Shown one piece after another: positions 26,489-35,297 of a stretch of 64,000 nucleotides of DNA. Location of the stretch: positions 420,496 to 484,495 of the forward strand of contig NZ_QRAO01000002.1 in assembly GCF_003353425.1 (NCBI RefSeq), written 5' to 3'. The position numbers and the translations under genes are program-made. The notes beneath the pieces are model-generated. The model had not been told where the DNA came from. It saw only the letters and a list, made by a program, of their open reading frames with translations, and did no database searches. Every line of letters begins with the position of its first letter. Position 1 is the stretch's first letter. The DNA is from Marinirhabdus gelatinilytica (GTDB lineage: Bacteria > Bacteroidota > Bacteroidia > Flavobacteriales > Flavobacteriaceae).

Positions 26489-27538
26489 ATGAAAGCCACT
26501 TGGAAAAAAAATACACTACAATTTAAAAGGCCTGCTGGCACTTCTCGCGGTACCCTCAAAACCAAGGATACTTGGTATTTGAAAATTGAAAGTGGAGACA
26601 GCTGGGGTGTTGGAGAGTGCGGCATGTTTCGGGGGTTGAGCGTTGACGATAGACCAGATTTCGAGGAAAAACTACAATGGACCTGTAACCATATTCAACT
26701 TGGTGAGTCGCAGCTATTAGATGAACTCACAGGGTTTCCGGCCATACAGATAGGGGTTGAAACCGCGTTCCATTCGTTACGGGCCAAGGATGCCTTTCAG
26801 ATCTTTCCTTCGGGATTTGTCTCAGGCAAGCAACCCATCACCATTAACGGCCTGGTTTGGATGGGGGACAAGGCGTTTATGAAGCAACAGATTTCAGAAA
26901 AACTGAAACAGGGTTTCAACTGTATAAAGATGAAGATTGGTGCCATAGCTTTTGAAACTGAACTCGCACTGTTAAAAAGTATCCGTAGCGAATTTTCCCC
27001 TTCAGAAATTGAACTCCGGGTAGATGCCAATGGAGCATTTGCAGCTTCCGAAGCATTGGAAAAACTGAAGATACTCTCAGATTTACAACTACATTCCATC
27101 GAGCAACCTATTAAACAAGGGCAATGGCAGGAAATGGCACATCTCTGCGACGCAACGCCGCTGCCTATTGCACTGGACGAGGAACTTATTGGAATAGTTA
27201 CTTCCGCAGACAAAGAAAAGCTCCTACAAACCATACAACCACAATACATTATCTTAAAGCCAACGCTGGTAGGTGGATTTGGAGGCAGTGATACGTGGAT
27301 ACAATTTACTGAAAAACACCATATAGGCTGGTGGATTACCTCGGCATTGGAAAGTAACGTTGGCCTAAACGCCATTGCACAATATACGGCCATAAAAAAC
27401 AATACCATGCCGCAAGGTTTGGGAACTGGAAGTCTTTTTACCAATAATATTGCCTCTCCCTTGCAGGTCACCGATGGAAAACTTCACTACAACAAAAACA
27501 AAAATTGGGATACCTCCCATCTAAAAGAACTTTTGTAA
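26489..27538 (+). CDS. menC: o-succinylbenzoate synthase
   Basis: Enolase-superfamily dehydratase of menaquinone synthesis that converts SHCHC to o-succinylbenzoate. About 349 residues from ATG 26489; the longer frame from 26456 adds an extension unlike the family. Visible active-site pieces: CIKMKIGA (KxK), RVDANGAF (Asp metal ligand), HSIEQPI (Glu), ALDEELIG (Asp/Glu), and ILKPTLVGG (catalytic Lys). It precedes CPBP and menE on the same strand. Confidence 0.93.
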   Translation: MKATWKKNTLQFKRPAGTSRGTLKTKDTWYLKIESGDSWGVGECGMFRGLSVDDRPDFEEKLQWTCNHIQLGESQLLDELTGFPAIQIGVETAFHSLRAKDAFQIFPSGFVSGKQPITINGLVWMGDKAFMKQQISEKLKQGFNCIKMKIGAIAFETELALLKSIRSEFSPSEIELRVDANGAFAASEALEKLKILSDLQLHSIEQPIKQGQWQEMAHLCDATPLPIALDEELIGIVTSADKEKLLQTIQPQYIILKPTLVGGFGGSDTWIQFTEKHHIGWWITSALESNVGLNAIAQYTAIKNNTMPQGLGTGSLFTNNIASPLQVTDGKLHYNKNKNWDTSHLKELL

Positions 27539-27589
27539 ATTTCCACGAAATATAAAGGTCACCTAATCCCTCACACCTAATCCCTGATT

Positions 27590-28543
27590 ATGTACATAAA
27601 ACAAGCTTTTAACTACTTGCACGACTGGTGGCGCTACCTTGTGGGCGCTATTTTAATTTTTATAATCTCGCAAATAGGCACCATTCCATTTGTATTGATA
27701 GCTTTTTTAAAAGTAATTAACTCTGGAGGTTCCTTGGAGGATTTACAGGACGAACAGAATTTAATGACCATCCTAGACTCCAACCTAACCCTGTTCTTGA
27801 TGTTACTGGGGTTTGCCGTAGGACTTGTAGGACTTTATTATGTGGTTAAATTATTACACAAGCAACCCTTTGTTACGCTTACCACTTCGAGAAAAAATAC
27901 AGACTGGGGTAGGGTTTGGTTTGGTTTTGGGCTTATAGCAATAGTGACCGTGGTTCTCACGGTGTTGGATTATTATAACAACCCACAGGATTATGTGTTG
28001 CAGTTTGAAGCTGTCCCTTTTCTAATACTGGCAGTGATCGCTATTGTGTTCATACCGTTACAAACCAGTTTTGAGGAATACCTCTTTCGTGGATACTTAA
28101 TGCAGGGATTGGGGGTTATGGCAAAAAATAGATGGCTTCCGCTCATAGTTACCTCGGTTGTATTTGGTGGTTTGCATTTCTTCAATCCTGAAGTTACAAA
28201 GCTAGGTCCAATCATCATGGTGTATTATATAGGCACAGGTTTCCTATTGGGGATCATGACCTTGATGGACGAAGGAATGGAGCTTGCCCTTGGGTTCCAC
28301 GCTGGAAACAACTTGGTGGGTGCGTTGCTGGTCACGGCCGATTGGACCGTTTTCCAGACCAACTCAATTTTAAAGGATATTTCCGAACCTTCGGCAGGCT
28401 TCGATATATTGTTGCCCGTAGTGGTGATGTACCCAATATTCTTGGGCATTATGGCCTGGCGCTATAAATGGACGGGTTGGGGCGAGAAGCTCTTCGGAAA
28501 GGTATCTCCTCCCGAACCCCATAACCCAATAGAAACCAGCTAG
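27590..28543 (+). CDS. CPBP family intramembrane metalloprotease
   Basis: 317 residues, about eight membrane helices. The family signature EExxxR is seen as E162-E163-Y-L-F-R167 (SFEEYLFRGYLMQ), with the second and third motifs VFGGLHFFNPE and LGFHAGNNLVGA providing His and Asn. Members are Abi-like proteases or simply membrane proteins of unknown substrate. Its stop is six bases before menE, so it is likely co-transcribed with menE. A direct repeat (CACCTAATCCCT twice) lies just before its start. Confidence 0.9.
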   Translation: MYIKQAFNYLHDWWRYLVGAILIFIISQIGTIPFVLIAFLKVINSGGSLEDLQDEQNLMTILDSNLTLFLMLLGFAVGLVGLYYVVKLLHKQPFVTLTTSRKNTDWGRVWFGFGLIAIVTVVLTVLDYYNNPQDYVLQFEAVPFLILAVIAIVFIPLQTSFEEYLFRGYLMQGLGVMAKNRWLPLIVTSVVFGGLHFFNPEVTKLGPIIMVYYIGTGFLLGIMTLMDEGMELALGFHAGNNLVGALLVTADWTVFQTNSILKDISEPSAGFDILLPVVVMYPIFLGIMAWRYKWTGWGEKLFGKVSPPEPHNPIETS

Positions 28544-28549
28544 TGTATT

Positions 28550-29626
28550 TTGAAACCAACCTCACTTTCCCTACATCCCGCATTTAAGCTGAACGGCCTT
28601 GACTTTTCATCGCCAGAAGAAGTACTCAATTTCACGGACAACCTCTTGGAAGAAGGCAACGAGCAGGAAATTAGTGTCGCAAAATTTATTGAAAAATGGT
28701 TGGATTTTACCGAAGAGATAACAGTACACACTTCTGGCTCTACTGGAAAACCAAAAAAAATACAGCTCACCAAACAACAAATGGTGAACAGCGCCAAGGC
28801 AACGGGAACCTATTTTAAAACGGGTCCTGGCACCAAAACGCTATTATGCATTCCAGCCGAATTTATCGCAGGAAAAATGATGGTGGTACGCGCCATGGTG
28901 CTGGGTTGGGATTTGCACGTGGTACAACCCACAAAAGATGCCCTGGTAGAGTACGATAACGATTACGATTTTGTTGCCATGGTGCCCTATCAGGTATCAC
29001 ATTCGCTCCAGGCCCTGCCAAAGGTGAAGAAGCTCATTATAGGTGGCGGTACTATTCCCGCAAGGCTAGAGGAACAGTTACAGGACATAGATGTGGAGGC
29101 CTTCGCTACCTATGGAATGACCGAGACAATTACACACGTGGCGGTTAGGCGTGTTAATGGATTTGCAAGGAGTGATGTGTACACCGCATTACCGGACGTA
29201 CGTTTTTCCCAGGATGATAGGGAGTGCCTTATAATCGATGCTCCTAAAATTTCAGACAAAAAAATTGTGACCAACGATTTGGTAGCATTGAAATCTGCTA
29301 CCTCCTTTCAATGGTTAGGGCGTTGGGACAATGTGATAAACAGTGGCGGTATAAAATTATTTCCTGAAACCATCGAGGCGAAACTTTCAGAAGAAGTCCA
29401 GCTTCCTTTTATTATTGCTTCAGAGAAAGATGAAGAACTGGGCGAGCGCGTAATTTTGGTGTATGAAGGTGCTGAAACCGATACGCCAGATTTCAACAAG
29501 ATTTTTACAGCTTTGGCCCCTTTTGAAAAACCTAAAAAGGTTTATCGTCTATCCCGCTTTGTATACACCGAAACTGGGAAGATAAAACGAGGAGACGTAC
29601 TTCAGGTCCTTCGGAAATACAGGTAA
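28550..29626 (+). CDS. menE: o-succinylbenzoate-CoA ligase-like AMP-binding protein
   Basis: Adenylate-forming ligase that makes OSB-CoA in menaquinone synthesis. At 358 residues it is short against the 450-500 usual in other phyla, lacking much of the N-terminal region, as is common in Bacteroidota. Motifs: VHTSGSTGKPKKIQLTK (P-loop), ATYGMTETITHVAV, WLGRWDNVINSGGIK, and the C-terminal catalytic TETGKIKRGDVL. The start is TTG at 28550. The neighbouring menA and menC support the specific call over a generic AMP-binding enzyme. Confidence 0.9.
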   Translation: MKPTSLSLHPAFKLNGLDFSSPEEVLNFTDNLLEEGNEQEISVAKFIEKWLDFTEEITVHTSGSTGKPKKIQLTKQQMVNSAKATGTYFKTGPGTKTLLCIPAEFIAGKMMVVRAMVLGWDLHVVQPTKDALVEYDNDYDFVAMVPYQVSHSLQALPKVKKLIIGGGTIPARLEEQLQDIDVEAFATYGMTETITHVAVRRVNGFARSDVYTALPDVRFSQDDRECLIIDAPKISDKKIVTNDLVALKSATSFQWLGRWDNVINSGGIKLFPETIEAKLSEEVQLPFIIASEKDEELGERVILVYEGAETDTPDFNKIFTALAPFEKPKKVYRLSRFVYTETGKIKRGDVLQVLRKYR

Positions 29627-29717
29627 ACCATATAATTGAAGTTCCTCTTCAAGCGACTGGCACAAAGATTGTTGATACATTCCGCGTAAACCGCTTCATA
29701 GACTGATACATTTTCAG

Positions 29718-29725
29718 TATTTTTG
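29718..29725 (+). promoter_or_regulatory. -7 promoter box TATTTTTG upstream of the mutL group
   Basis: Fits TAnnTTTG and ends 17 bases before the ATG of the small membrane protein that precedes mutL. Confidence 0.5.
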
Positions 29726-29742
29726 AAGGTAATTCACACGAG

Positions 29743-30030
29743 ATGAAAATTAGCTTTCTAAAACGTACAAAACCCAACAATCGCTTTAACTACACCCCTC
29801 GTTATTACAAGGGCAAGGACGAAACAAACAATTACGATTTTGCTAATAAATTCGAGAAATACTACGAGACCTATAACAAAAACGATTTTGGGTCACACTG
29901 GCGAGATGCACGTTTTGCGAGCCGAAACCGTAGTAATGGCGGCATAAACAAGACCATTGTTTACATAGCCCTTATTTTAGTCTTTCTTTGTTTGTGGATT
30001 TTAGATTTTGACCTTTCAATTTTTAGCTAG
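29743..30030 (+). CDS. small basic single-pass membrane protein upstream of mutL
   Basis: 95 residues. The N-terminal two thirds are hydrophilic, rich in Asn, Tyr and Lys (YTPRYYKGKDETNNYDF), and the C-terminus holds one membrane helix (TIVYIALILVFLCLWIL). Proteins of this type precede mutL in many Flavobacteriaceae and are sometimes labelled riboflavin synthase subunit beta, for which the sequence gives no support. It ends nine bases before mutL. Function unknown. Confidence 0.8.
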   Translation: MKISFLKRTKPNNRFNYTPRYYKGKDETNNYDFANKFEKYYETYNKNDFGSHWRDARFASRNRSNGGINKTIVYIALILVFLCLWILDFDLSIFS

Positions 30031-30039
30031 CCTTTTTAC

Positions 30040-31911
30040 ATGGCAGATATCATAGCCTTATTACCAGACCATGTTGCCAACCAGATTGCGGCCGGAGAAG
30101 TGGTACAACGCCCAGCTTCGGTAGTAAAGGAATTGCTGGAAAACGCCATAGATGCACAAGCGACCAGTATAACCCTAGTGGTTAAGGATGCAGGAAAAAC
30201 CCTTATTCAAGTAACCGATAACGGTATTGGGATGTCCACGACCGATGCCCGCCTGTGCTTTGAACGCCACGCCACCAGCAAGATTAAAAAAGCTGATGAC
30301 CTTTTTAACCTGCACACCAAGGGGTTTAGAGGGGAAGCGCTTGCTTCCATTGCGGCGATTGCTCATGTACAGCTTAAAACAAAAACAGAAGGTGCCGAAA
30401 TTGGTACGACAATCTCCATAGAGGGAAGCGAAGTAAAAGAGCAGGAACCCGCTGTAGTTGCAACGGGGACCACAATATCAGTAAAGAATCTTTTTTATAA
30501 TATTCCCGCACGCCGTAACTTCCTAAAGAGCAACCCAGTGGAAACACGGCACATTATTGATGAGTTTCACCGTGTAGCCCTGGCACACCCCCAGATTGAG
30601 TTTGTAATGCACCACAACGGTAGCCCCGTGTTTAATTTGCCAGCGAGTAATGCAAGACAGCGCATCGTGAATATCTTTGGGGGCAAGACCAATGAGAAGC
30701 TGGTGCCCGTAAGTGAGGAGACCGAAATCGTAAAGGTTTCAGGTTTTGTGCTAAAACCGCAATACAGCAAAAAGAGCAGGGGAGAACAGTTCTTTTTTGT
30801 GAACGATAGGTTTATAAAAAGCCCATATCTTCACCATGCGGTAAGTTCGGCTTTTGAAGGTTTGCTCAAACAAGGTACCCACCCTGGTTATTTCTTGTTT
30901 TTGGAAGTAGCTTCACAATCCATAGACATAAACATACATCCCACAAAAACCGAAATTAAATTTGATGACGAGCATAGTATTTATGCAATGTTACGGGCTA
31001 CGGTAAAGCATAGCTTGGGGCAGTTTAGCGTGGCTCCAGTGCTGGATTTCAATAAAGATTCGGGGTTCGATACGCCCTACGAGTACAGCAAAAAACAACC
31101 GTCGACCCCAAAGATTGAAGTGGATAGCAATTTTAACCCCTTTATTGAGGATAAGAAGCCCAGGCAGGCGAATATCACATTTCCGTTTAAAAGAGAAAAG
31201 CAGGCCAATTGGGAGTCGTTGTATGTAGGATTGAAAGATGATACGCTTACATCTCCTTCTGACCAAACCGAAACAGAACATCCAGAGGCACTAGAATTTG
31301 AAAGTGACGAAATAACGGGAAGTTTGTTCACTTCTTCTGAAAATGACACCCAATTTACTACCTTTCAGTTACAACAAAAATACATAGTAAACCCTATTAA
31401 GAATGGGATGCTGGTGATCCATCAGCATTTAGCACATTATAGGATTTTATACGAAGAATTACTGAAGAACATAACGGTACAGGAAGCGGTAAGCCAACAG
31501 TTGTTGTTTCCGCTACAAGTACAGTTTTCCAAGCCAGACCTCGATATTTTGGACAAAGTGAAGGAGCAGCTGGAGCATACAGGTTTTGCTTTTGCTGAAA
31601 CAAATGGAGATCACCTTGAGATAAAAGGAATCCCCGTAGCAGTTAGCGAGAGCCAAGTAGAGACTATTTTAGAGAAATTGGTTGGAGATATACGTGGGGA
31701 AGTGCCGGATGCGGGATTTAGCCAAAACGATTTGTTGGCAAAGAGTATGGCAAAGAACATGGCCATTAAAACGGGTACTCCACTAAACAGGGAAGCACAG
31801 GAACACTTGATACACCGTTTGTTCGCCTGTAAGGAACCCAGTGTTTCGCCAGACAATAGACCGGTTTTAATAACGTTGGACACAAACGAGCTGGACAAAA
31901 GATTTAATTAA
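30040..31911 (+). CDS. mutL: DNA mismatch repair protein MutL
   Basis: Mismatch-repair ATPase linking MutS to strand discrimination. 623 residues. The N-terminal GHKL ATPase has IAAGEVVQRPASVVKELLEN, DNGIGM and TKGFRGEALASI. The C-terminal dimerisation domain lacks the standard endonuclease motif DQHA(x)2E(x)4E: it reads HQHL at 461-464 with Tyr467 at the first Glu position, keeping only Gln462, His463 and Glu472. The C-terminal ACR and C-P-H-x-R-P motifs are also not seen (SPDNRP instead). Likely a non-nuclease MutL. Confidence 0.94.
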   Translation: MADIIALLPDHVANQIAAGEVVQRPASVVKELLENAIDAQATSITLVVKDAGKTLIQVTDNGIGMSTTDARLCFERHATSKIKKADDLFNLHTKGFRGEALASIAAIAHVQLKTKTEGAEIGTTISIEGSEVKEQEPAVVATGTTISVKNLFYNIPARRNFLKSNPVETRHIIDEFHRVALAHPQIEFVMHHNGSPVFNLPASNARQRIVNIFGGKTNEKLVPVSEETEIVKVSGFVLKPQYSKKSRGEQFFFVNDRFIKSPYLHHAVSSAFEGLLKQGTHPGYFLFLEVASQSIDINIHPTKTEIKFDDEHSIYAMLRATVKHSLGQFSVAPVLDFNKDSGFDTPYEYSKKQPSTPKIEVDSNFNPFIEDKKPRQANITFPFKREKQANWESLYVGLKDDTLTSPSDQTETEHPEALEFESDEITGSLFTSSENDTQFTTFQLQQKYIVNPIKNGMLVIHQHLAHYRILYEELLKNITVQEAVSQQLLFPLQVQFSKPDLDILDKVKEQLEHTGFAFAETNGDHLEIKGIPVAVSESQVETILEKLVGDIRGEVPDAGFSQNDLLAKSMAKNMAIKTGTPLNREAQEHLIHRLFACKEPSVSPDNRPVLITLDTNELDKRFN

Positions 31912-31940
31912 AATATAAAAGTTACCCGTCTACACGGGCA

Positions 31941-32723
31941 ATGAATATGAGAGGAATTAGCGATACGGTTAAGCACATCATCATCATAAATGTTATTTTT
32001 TGGGTGGCCACGCTGCTTATAGGAAATAAGGGTGATTTTATGGAAGGTCTTTTTGCCATGCACTTCCCCCTTAATGATGGTTTTAAGCCTTGGCAGATCA
32101 TTACCCACATGTTTATGCACGCCAGCTACCAAGAGGGTGGGGGTATTGTGTTCTATCATATACTTTTCAACATGTTCGGGGTGTGGATGTTTGGGACACC
32201 CCTGGAACAGATGTGGGGAAAGAAAAAGTTTGTTTTCTTTTACATCTCGGCGGGATTGGGGTCTTTGTTACTTTACACTGGAATATTATATTTCCAGTTT
32301 ACTTCGGCTTTGGACACGTTGATTGCGGCAGGTTTTGAGCGTGCTGAAATATTGGAAACCTTAAACTCTGGGGATTATATGTACGATACTCGCTGGCTTA
32401 ACACGCTAGGCGAAGAAGGTGTAGCCGAACTTTTACAACCGTTTAATGGTATTATGCTGGGGGCGTCAGGTGCATTGTATGGGGTCTTGGTAGCCTTTGC
32501 CATGACCTTCCCCAACACACCGTTGATGCTTATATTTTTACCTATTCCCATAAAAGCGAAGTATTTTGTGCCCGGTGTTTTGTGTATCGATTTGTTTTTC
32601 GGGTTAACTTCGTATTCTATTGGTCCCATTGCACATTTTGCGCATATAGGAGGAGCCATAGCTGGTTTTATCATGGCCTACTATTGGAAAAAGAACAGTT
32701 TTAACAATACCCGTTGGAATTAA
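31941..32723 (+). CDS. rhomboid family intramembrane serine protease (first of two)
   Basis: 260 residues with six or more membrane helices. The catalytic Ser176 lies in GASG (174-177) and the catalytic His235 in FAHIGGAIAG. Between helices 3 and 4 there is a long loop (about 122-168). It is the first of two adjacent rhomboids with limited similarity; its stop and the next gene are separated by one base. Substrates unknown. The start could also be the second Met, two codons later. Confidence 0.92.
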   Translation: MNMRGISDTVKHIIIINVIFWVATLLIGNKGDFMEGLFAMHFPLNDGFKPWQIITHMFMHASYQEGGGIVFYHILFNMFGVWMFGTPLEQMWGKKKFVFFYISAGLGSLLLYTGILYFQFTSALDTLIAAGFERAEILETLNSGDYMYDTRWLNTLGEEGVAELLQPFNGIMLGASGALYGVLVAFAMTFPNTPLMLIFLPIPIKAKYFVPGVLCIDLFFGLTSYSIGPIAHFAHIGGAIAGFIMAYYWKKNSFNNTRWN

Positions 32724-32724
32724 T

Positions 32725-33597
32725 ATGGATACCCAGAACCTGTCATATAAATTCAAGACCTCTAGCGTTATCGTTAAGTTGATAGTGATCAACTTGGCTA
32801 TTTTCTTATTGGTGAACCTGATTTCTTTTTTTATGCAAATCGCTCCAGAATCACTTGTGGCTTGGTTTGTGTTACCGGATGCTTTTGGGGAACTTATCGT
32901 TCAACCTTGGTCGTTTATTAGCTATGCGTTTATCCACTTCGGGTTTTGGCATCTGCTTTTCAATATGCTATGGCTGTATTGGTTTGGGAATTTTGTCTTG
33001 AATCTCTTTGACGGAAAAAGATTTTTAACGGTGTACCTGTTGGGAGCTATTTTTGGAGGGTTGCTGTACGTGTTGAGCTACAACCTATTCCCGGTTTTTG
33101 AAAACTCTAGAAGCTACCTCATAGGGGCCTCTGGGGCTGTAACGGCCATTATGGTCTTTATTGCTACCTATACGCCCAATGCCCAAATGCGCATATTTAC
33201 TTGGAACATCAAGTTGTGGCACATTGCAGTTTTTTTGGTGCTCTTGGACTTGATACGGCTTCCAACCAGTGGTAACGCAGGTGGAATGCTCGCACATTTG
33301 GGAGGTGCTATCTTTGGGTATGTGTATGGTAGCCAACTGCTAAAGGGCAACGATATAGGTAAATGGTTTGAGAATTTTATGGACTGGTTTGCCAATCTCT
33401 TTAAGACACGTAAACAAAAGCCCTTTAAAAAAGTACATCGTACCACAACACGAAAATCAAGTTCTCGTTCTAGTACTACGGACAAGACCGCTACACAAAA
33501 GAAGGTAGATGCTATCTTGGACAAAATAGGCAAGAGTGGTTACGATAGCCTGAGCAAGGAAGAAAAAGATTTTTTATTTAAAGCAGGTAAAGAATAG
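32725..33597 (+). CDS. rhomboid family intramembrane serine protease (second of two)
   Basis: 290 residues. Ser136 in GASG (134-137) and His191 in LAHLGGAIFGY form the dyad, with HFGFWHLLFNMLWLYWFGN between. It has a C-terminal cytoplasmic extension of about 75 residues, very basic and Ser/Thr/Lys rich, ending LSKEEKDFLFKAGKE. It is followed after four bases by the EEP hydrolase, so the group is probably one operon. Confidence 0.92.
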   Translation: MDTQNLSYKFKTSSVIVKLIVINLAIFLLVNLISFFMQIAPESLVAWFVLPDAFGELIVQPWSFISYAFIHFGFWHLLFNMLWLYWFGNFVLNLFDGKRFLTVYLLGAIFGGLLYVLSYNLFPVFENSRSYLIGASGAVTAIMVFIATYTPNAQMRIFTWNIKLWHIAVFLVLLDLIRLPTSGNAGGMLAHLGGAIFGYVYGSQLLKGNDIGKWFENFMDWFANLFKTRKQKPFKKVHRTTTRKSSSRSSTTDKTATQKKVDAILDKIGKSGYDSLSKEEKDFLFKAGKE

Positions 33598-33601
33598 ACC
33601 A

Positions 33602-34636
33602 TTGAAAAAGTTGGGATTTTTTGGCAAGCTATTGTTTTGGATAAATTCCCTTGTGGTATTTGTGCTGTTCTTTTCATTTTTCTTGCCTTATATTCCGCCC
33701 AGTCAATCTCCTACACTTTCTATTTTAAGCTTGGCAGTCTCTCCCTTGTTGTGGCTCAATTTTTTCTTTTTGGTATATTGGTTATTGCGTAGAAAGAGGG
33801 CGTTCTTGCTTTCGGGGACTGCTTTGGTGCTAGCGTACTTTATCTTCAACCCTTTTTATAAATTTTCTTCAAAAGATGATCCTGATACAGAAAGCAACAG
33901 TATACAATTGCTTTCTTACAATGTGAGGTTATTCAATCTATATGAAGCAAATAGCTCCACAGGAAAAGCATCTACATCATTTTCAGAAATAATAAAAACC
34001 CAAGATGCAGATATAGTTTGCCTTCAGGAATATATAGCAGGTAATTCGGTGGACTTTTCAGCATTCCCATATCGATACATTCATTTTAAGGGAAAAAGTA
34101 AGCTAGGACATGCTATTTATTCCAAGCACAAAATCATAAACCAGGGAGCTTTCGATTTTGATGGGACACTCAACAACGTCCTATTTGCCGATGTGGTGGT
34201 GAAAAAAGATACGCTACGGGTGTATAATTTCCATTTACAATCTATTGGCATAAAGCCCTCGATGGCCACCCTACAGGGAGAGGAACAGGACAAGGTTAGA
34301 AAGCGTCTTTCCAAAGCTTTTGTATTACAGGAACAGCAGGCCAAAGAACTTATGGCCCATAGCGAGAAAGCGCCCTATCCCACCGTATTGATGGGCGACC
34401 TTAACAATACGCCGTTTTCGTATGTTTTCAAGAAACTCTCTGGCAATATGCAAGATGCCTTTCTGGAGCGGGGGACGGGATTGGGGACGACCTTTGTGTT
34501 CGATTTCTATCCACTACGGATAGATTATATCTTCGCCTCAAACCAGTTTAATGTATTGGATTTTGAGATTATTGAAACTACATTCTCAGACCATAAACCA
34601 ATAATGGCCGGTCTTCAGTTTAAAAATAAAGAATAG
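33602..34636 (+). CDS. membrane-anchored endonuclease/exonuclease/phosphatase family protein
   Basis: 344 residues: two to three N-terminal membrane helices (about 8-75), then the EEP fold with LLSYNVRLFN, CLQEY (Glu metal ligand), GDLNNTPFSYVF (catalytic Asp/Asn) and the closing SDHKPI. The catalytic domain would face the periplasm or cytoplasm; DNA, lipid or sugar phosphate are all possible substrates. The start is TTG at 33602, four bases after the rhomboid stop. Convergent with wbqC. Confidence 0.88.
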   Translation: MKKLGFFGKLLFWINSLVVFVLFFSFFLPYIPPSQSPTLSILSLAVSPLLWLNFFFLVYWLLRRKRAFLLSGTALVLAYFIFNPFYKFSSKDDPDTESNSIQLLSYNVRLFNLYEANSSTGKASTSFSEIIKTQDADIVCLQEYIAGNSVDFSAFPYRYIHFKGKSKLGHAIYSKHKIINQGAFDFDGTLNNVLFADVVVKKDTLRVYNFHLQSIGIKPSMATLQGEEQDKVRKRLSKAFVLQEQQAKELMAHSEKAPYPTVLMGDLNNTPFSYVFKKLSGNMQDAFLERGTGLGTTFVFDFYPLRIDYIFASNQFNVLDFEIIETTFSDHKPIMAGLQFKNKE

Positions 34637-34637
34637 G

Positions 34638-35261
34638 TCATTGTTCTATATTCTGGGATTCCAGATAGTTGAGCGTATTGGGTCCTTCGTTGAACAAGAG
34701 GTCCAATACCGAAAGGTGGGGCAACCATCCGTGCTGCGCCTCCAGCACCTGTGTATAGCGGTCTAGTGTGGTCTTTGGGGTTGTTTTGGCATCCACTAAA
34801 AACCGGAAATCCCCAATATTTGGTTCTTTTTCGTAGCTCTCGGTAAGGGTTGGTTGGCTCTCTATCCCAATAAGTTCAGTAAGTACTGTAAAAATACTTA
34901 GGTTGAAATCCATTAGTTTTTCAACTTTTTGTGTAAAAAACGGATGTAGTTCGTCTTCATAAAACTCGAAAAATGGAGAGGTGCGGTAAGCGTTCTGTAT
35001 GCTACGCCAGTGTTCCTTTTGCCAGGGAAAAGCATTCTCTACTACTACCTCCTTTGTTTTTTGCCTGTTCCCACCCTTGCTGTGCTTTATGGGGATATTC
35101 AATAACAATGTACCATTTGTGTGGGCAATGTAACAGCGGTTGCGATACGTTTGCTTCTGGTAATTATCCTGTGCCTCGAACACTACATTCTTGGCCTGAG
35201 CTATGGCTGCCATTTGCTCAATGCTGGGGAAATAGGTAGGGTGGAGTAAAATAGATTCCAT
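34638..35261 (-). CDS. WbqC family protein
   Basis: 207 residues of the WbqC/ViaA-like family, named for an O-antigen locus in other bacteria. HPTYFPSIEQMAAIAQAKNV and the run YQKQTYRNRCYIAHTNGTLL are family marks, as is WQKEHWRSIQNAYRTSPFFE. In Bacteroidota it lies next to lepB away from polysaccharide loci, so a role in O-antigen synthesis is not implied here. Function unknown. Confidence 0.87.
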   Translation of the reverse strand: MESILLHPTYFPSIEQMAAIAQAKNVVFEAQDNYQKQTYRNRCYIAHTNGTLLLNIPIKHSKGGNRQKTKEVVVENAFPWQKEHWRSIQNAYRTSPFFEFYEDELHPFFTQKVEKLMDFNLSIFTVLTELIGIESQPTLTESYEKEPNIGDFRFLVDAKTTPKTTLDRYTQVLEAQHGWLPHLSVLDLLFNEGPNTLNYLESQNIEQ

Positions 35262-35297
35262 ACGTGCTGAAAAACTTCTTTAGGCAATAGATCCCAG

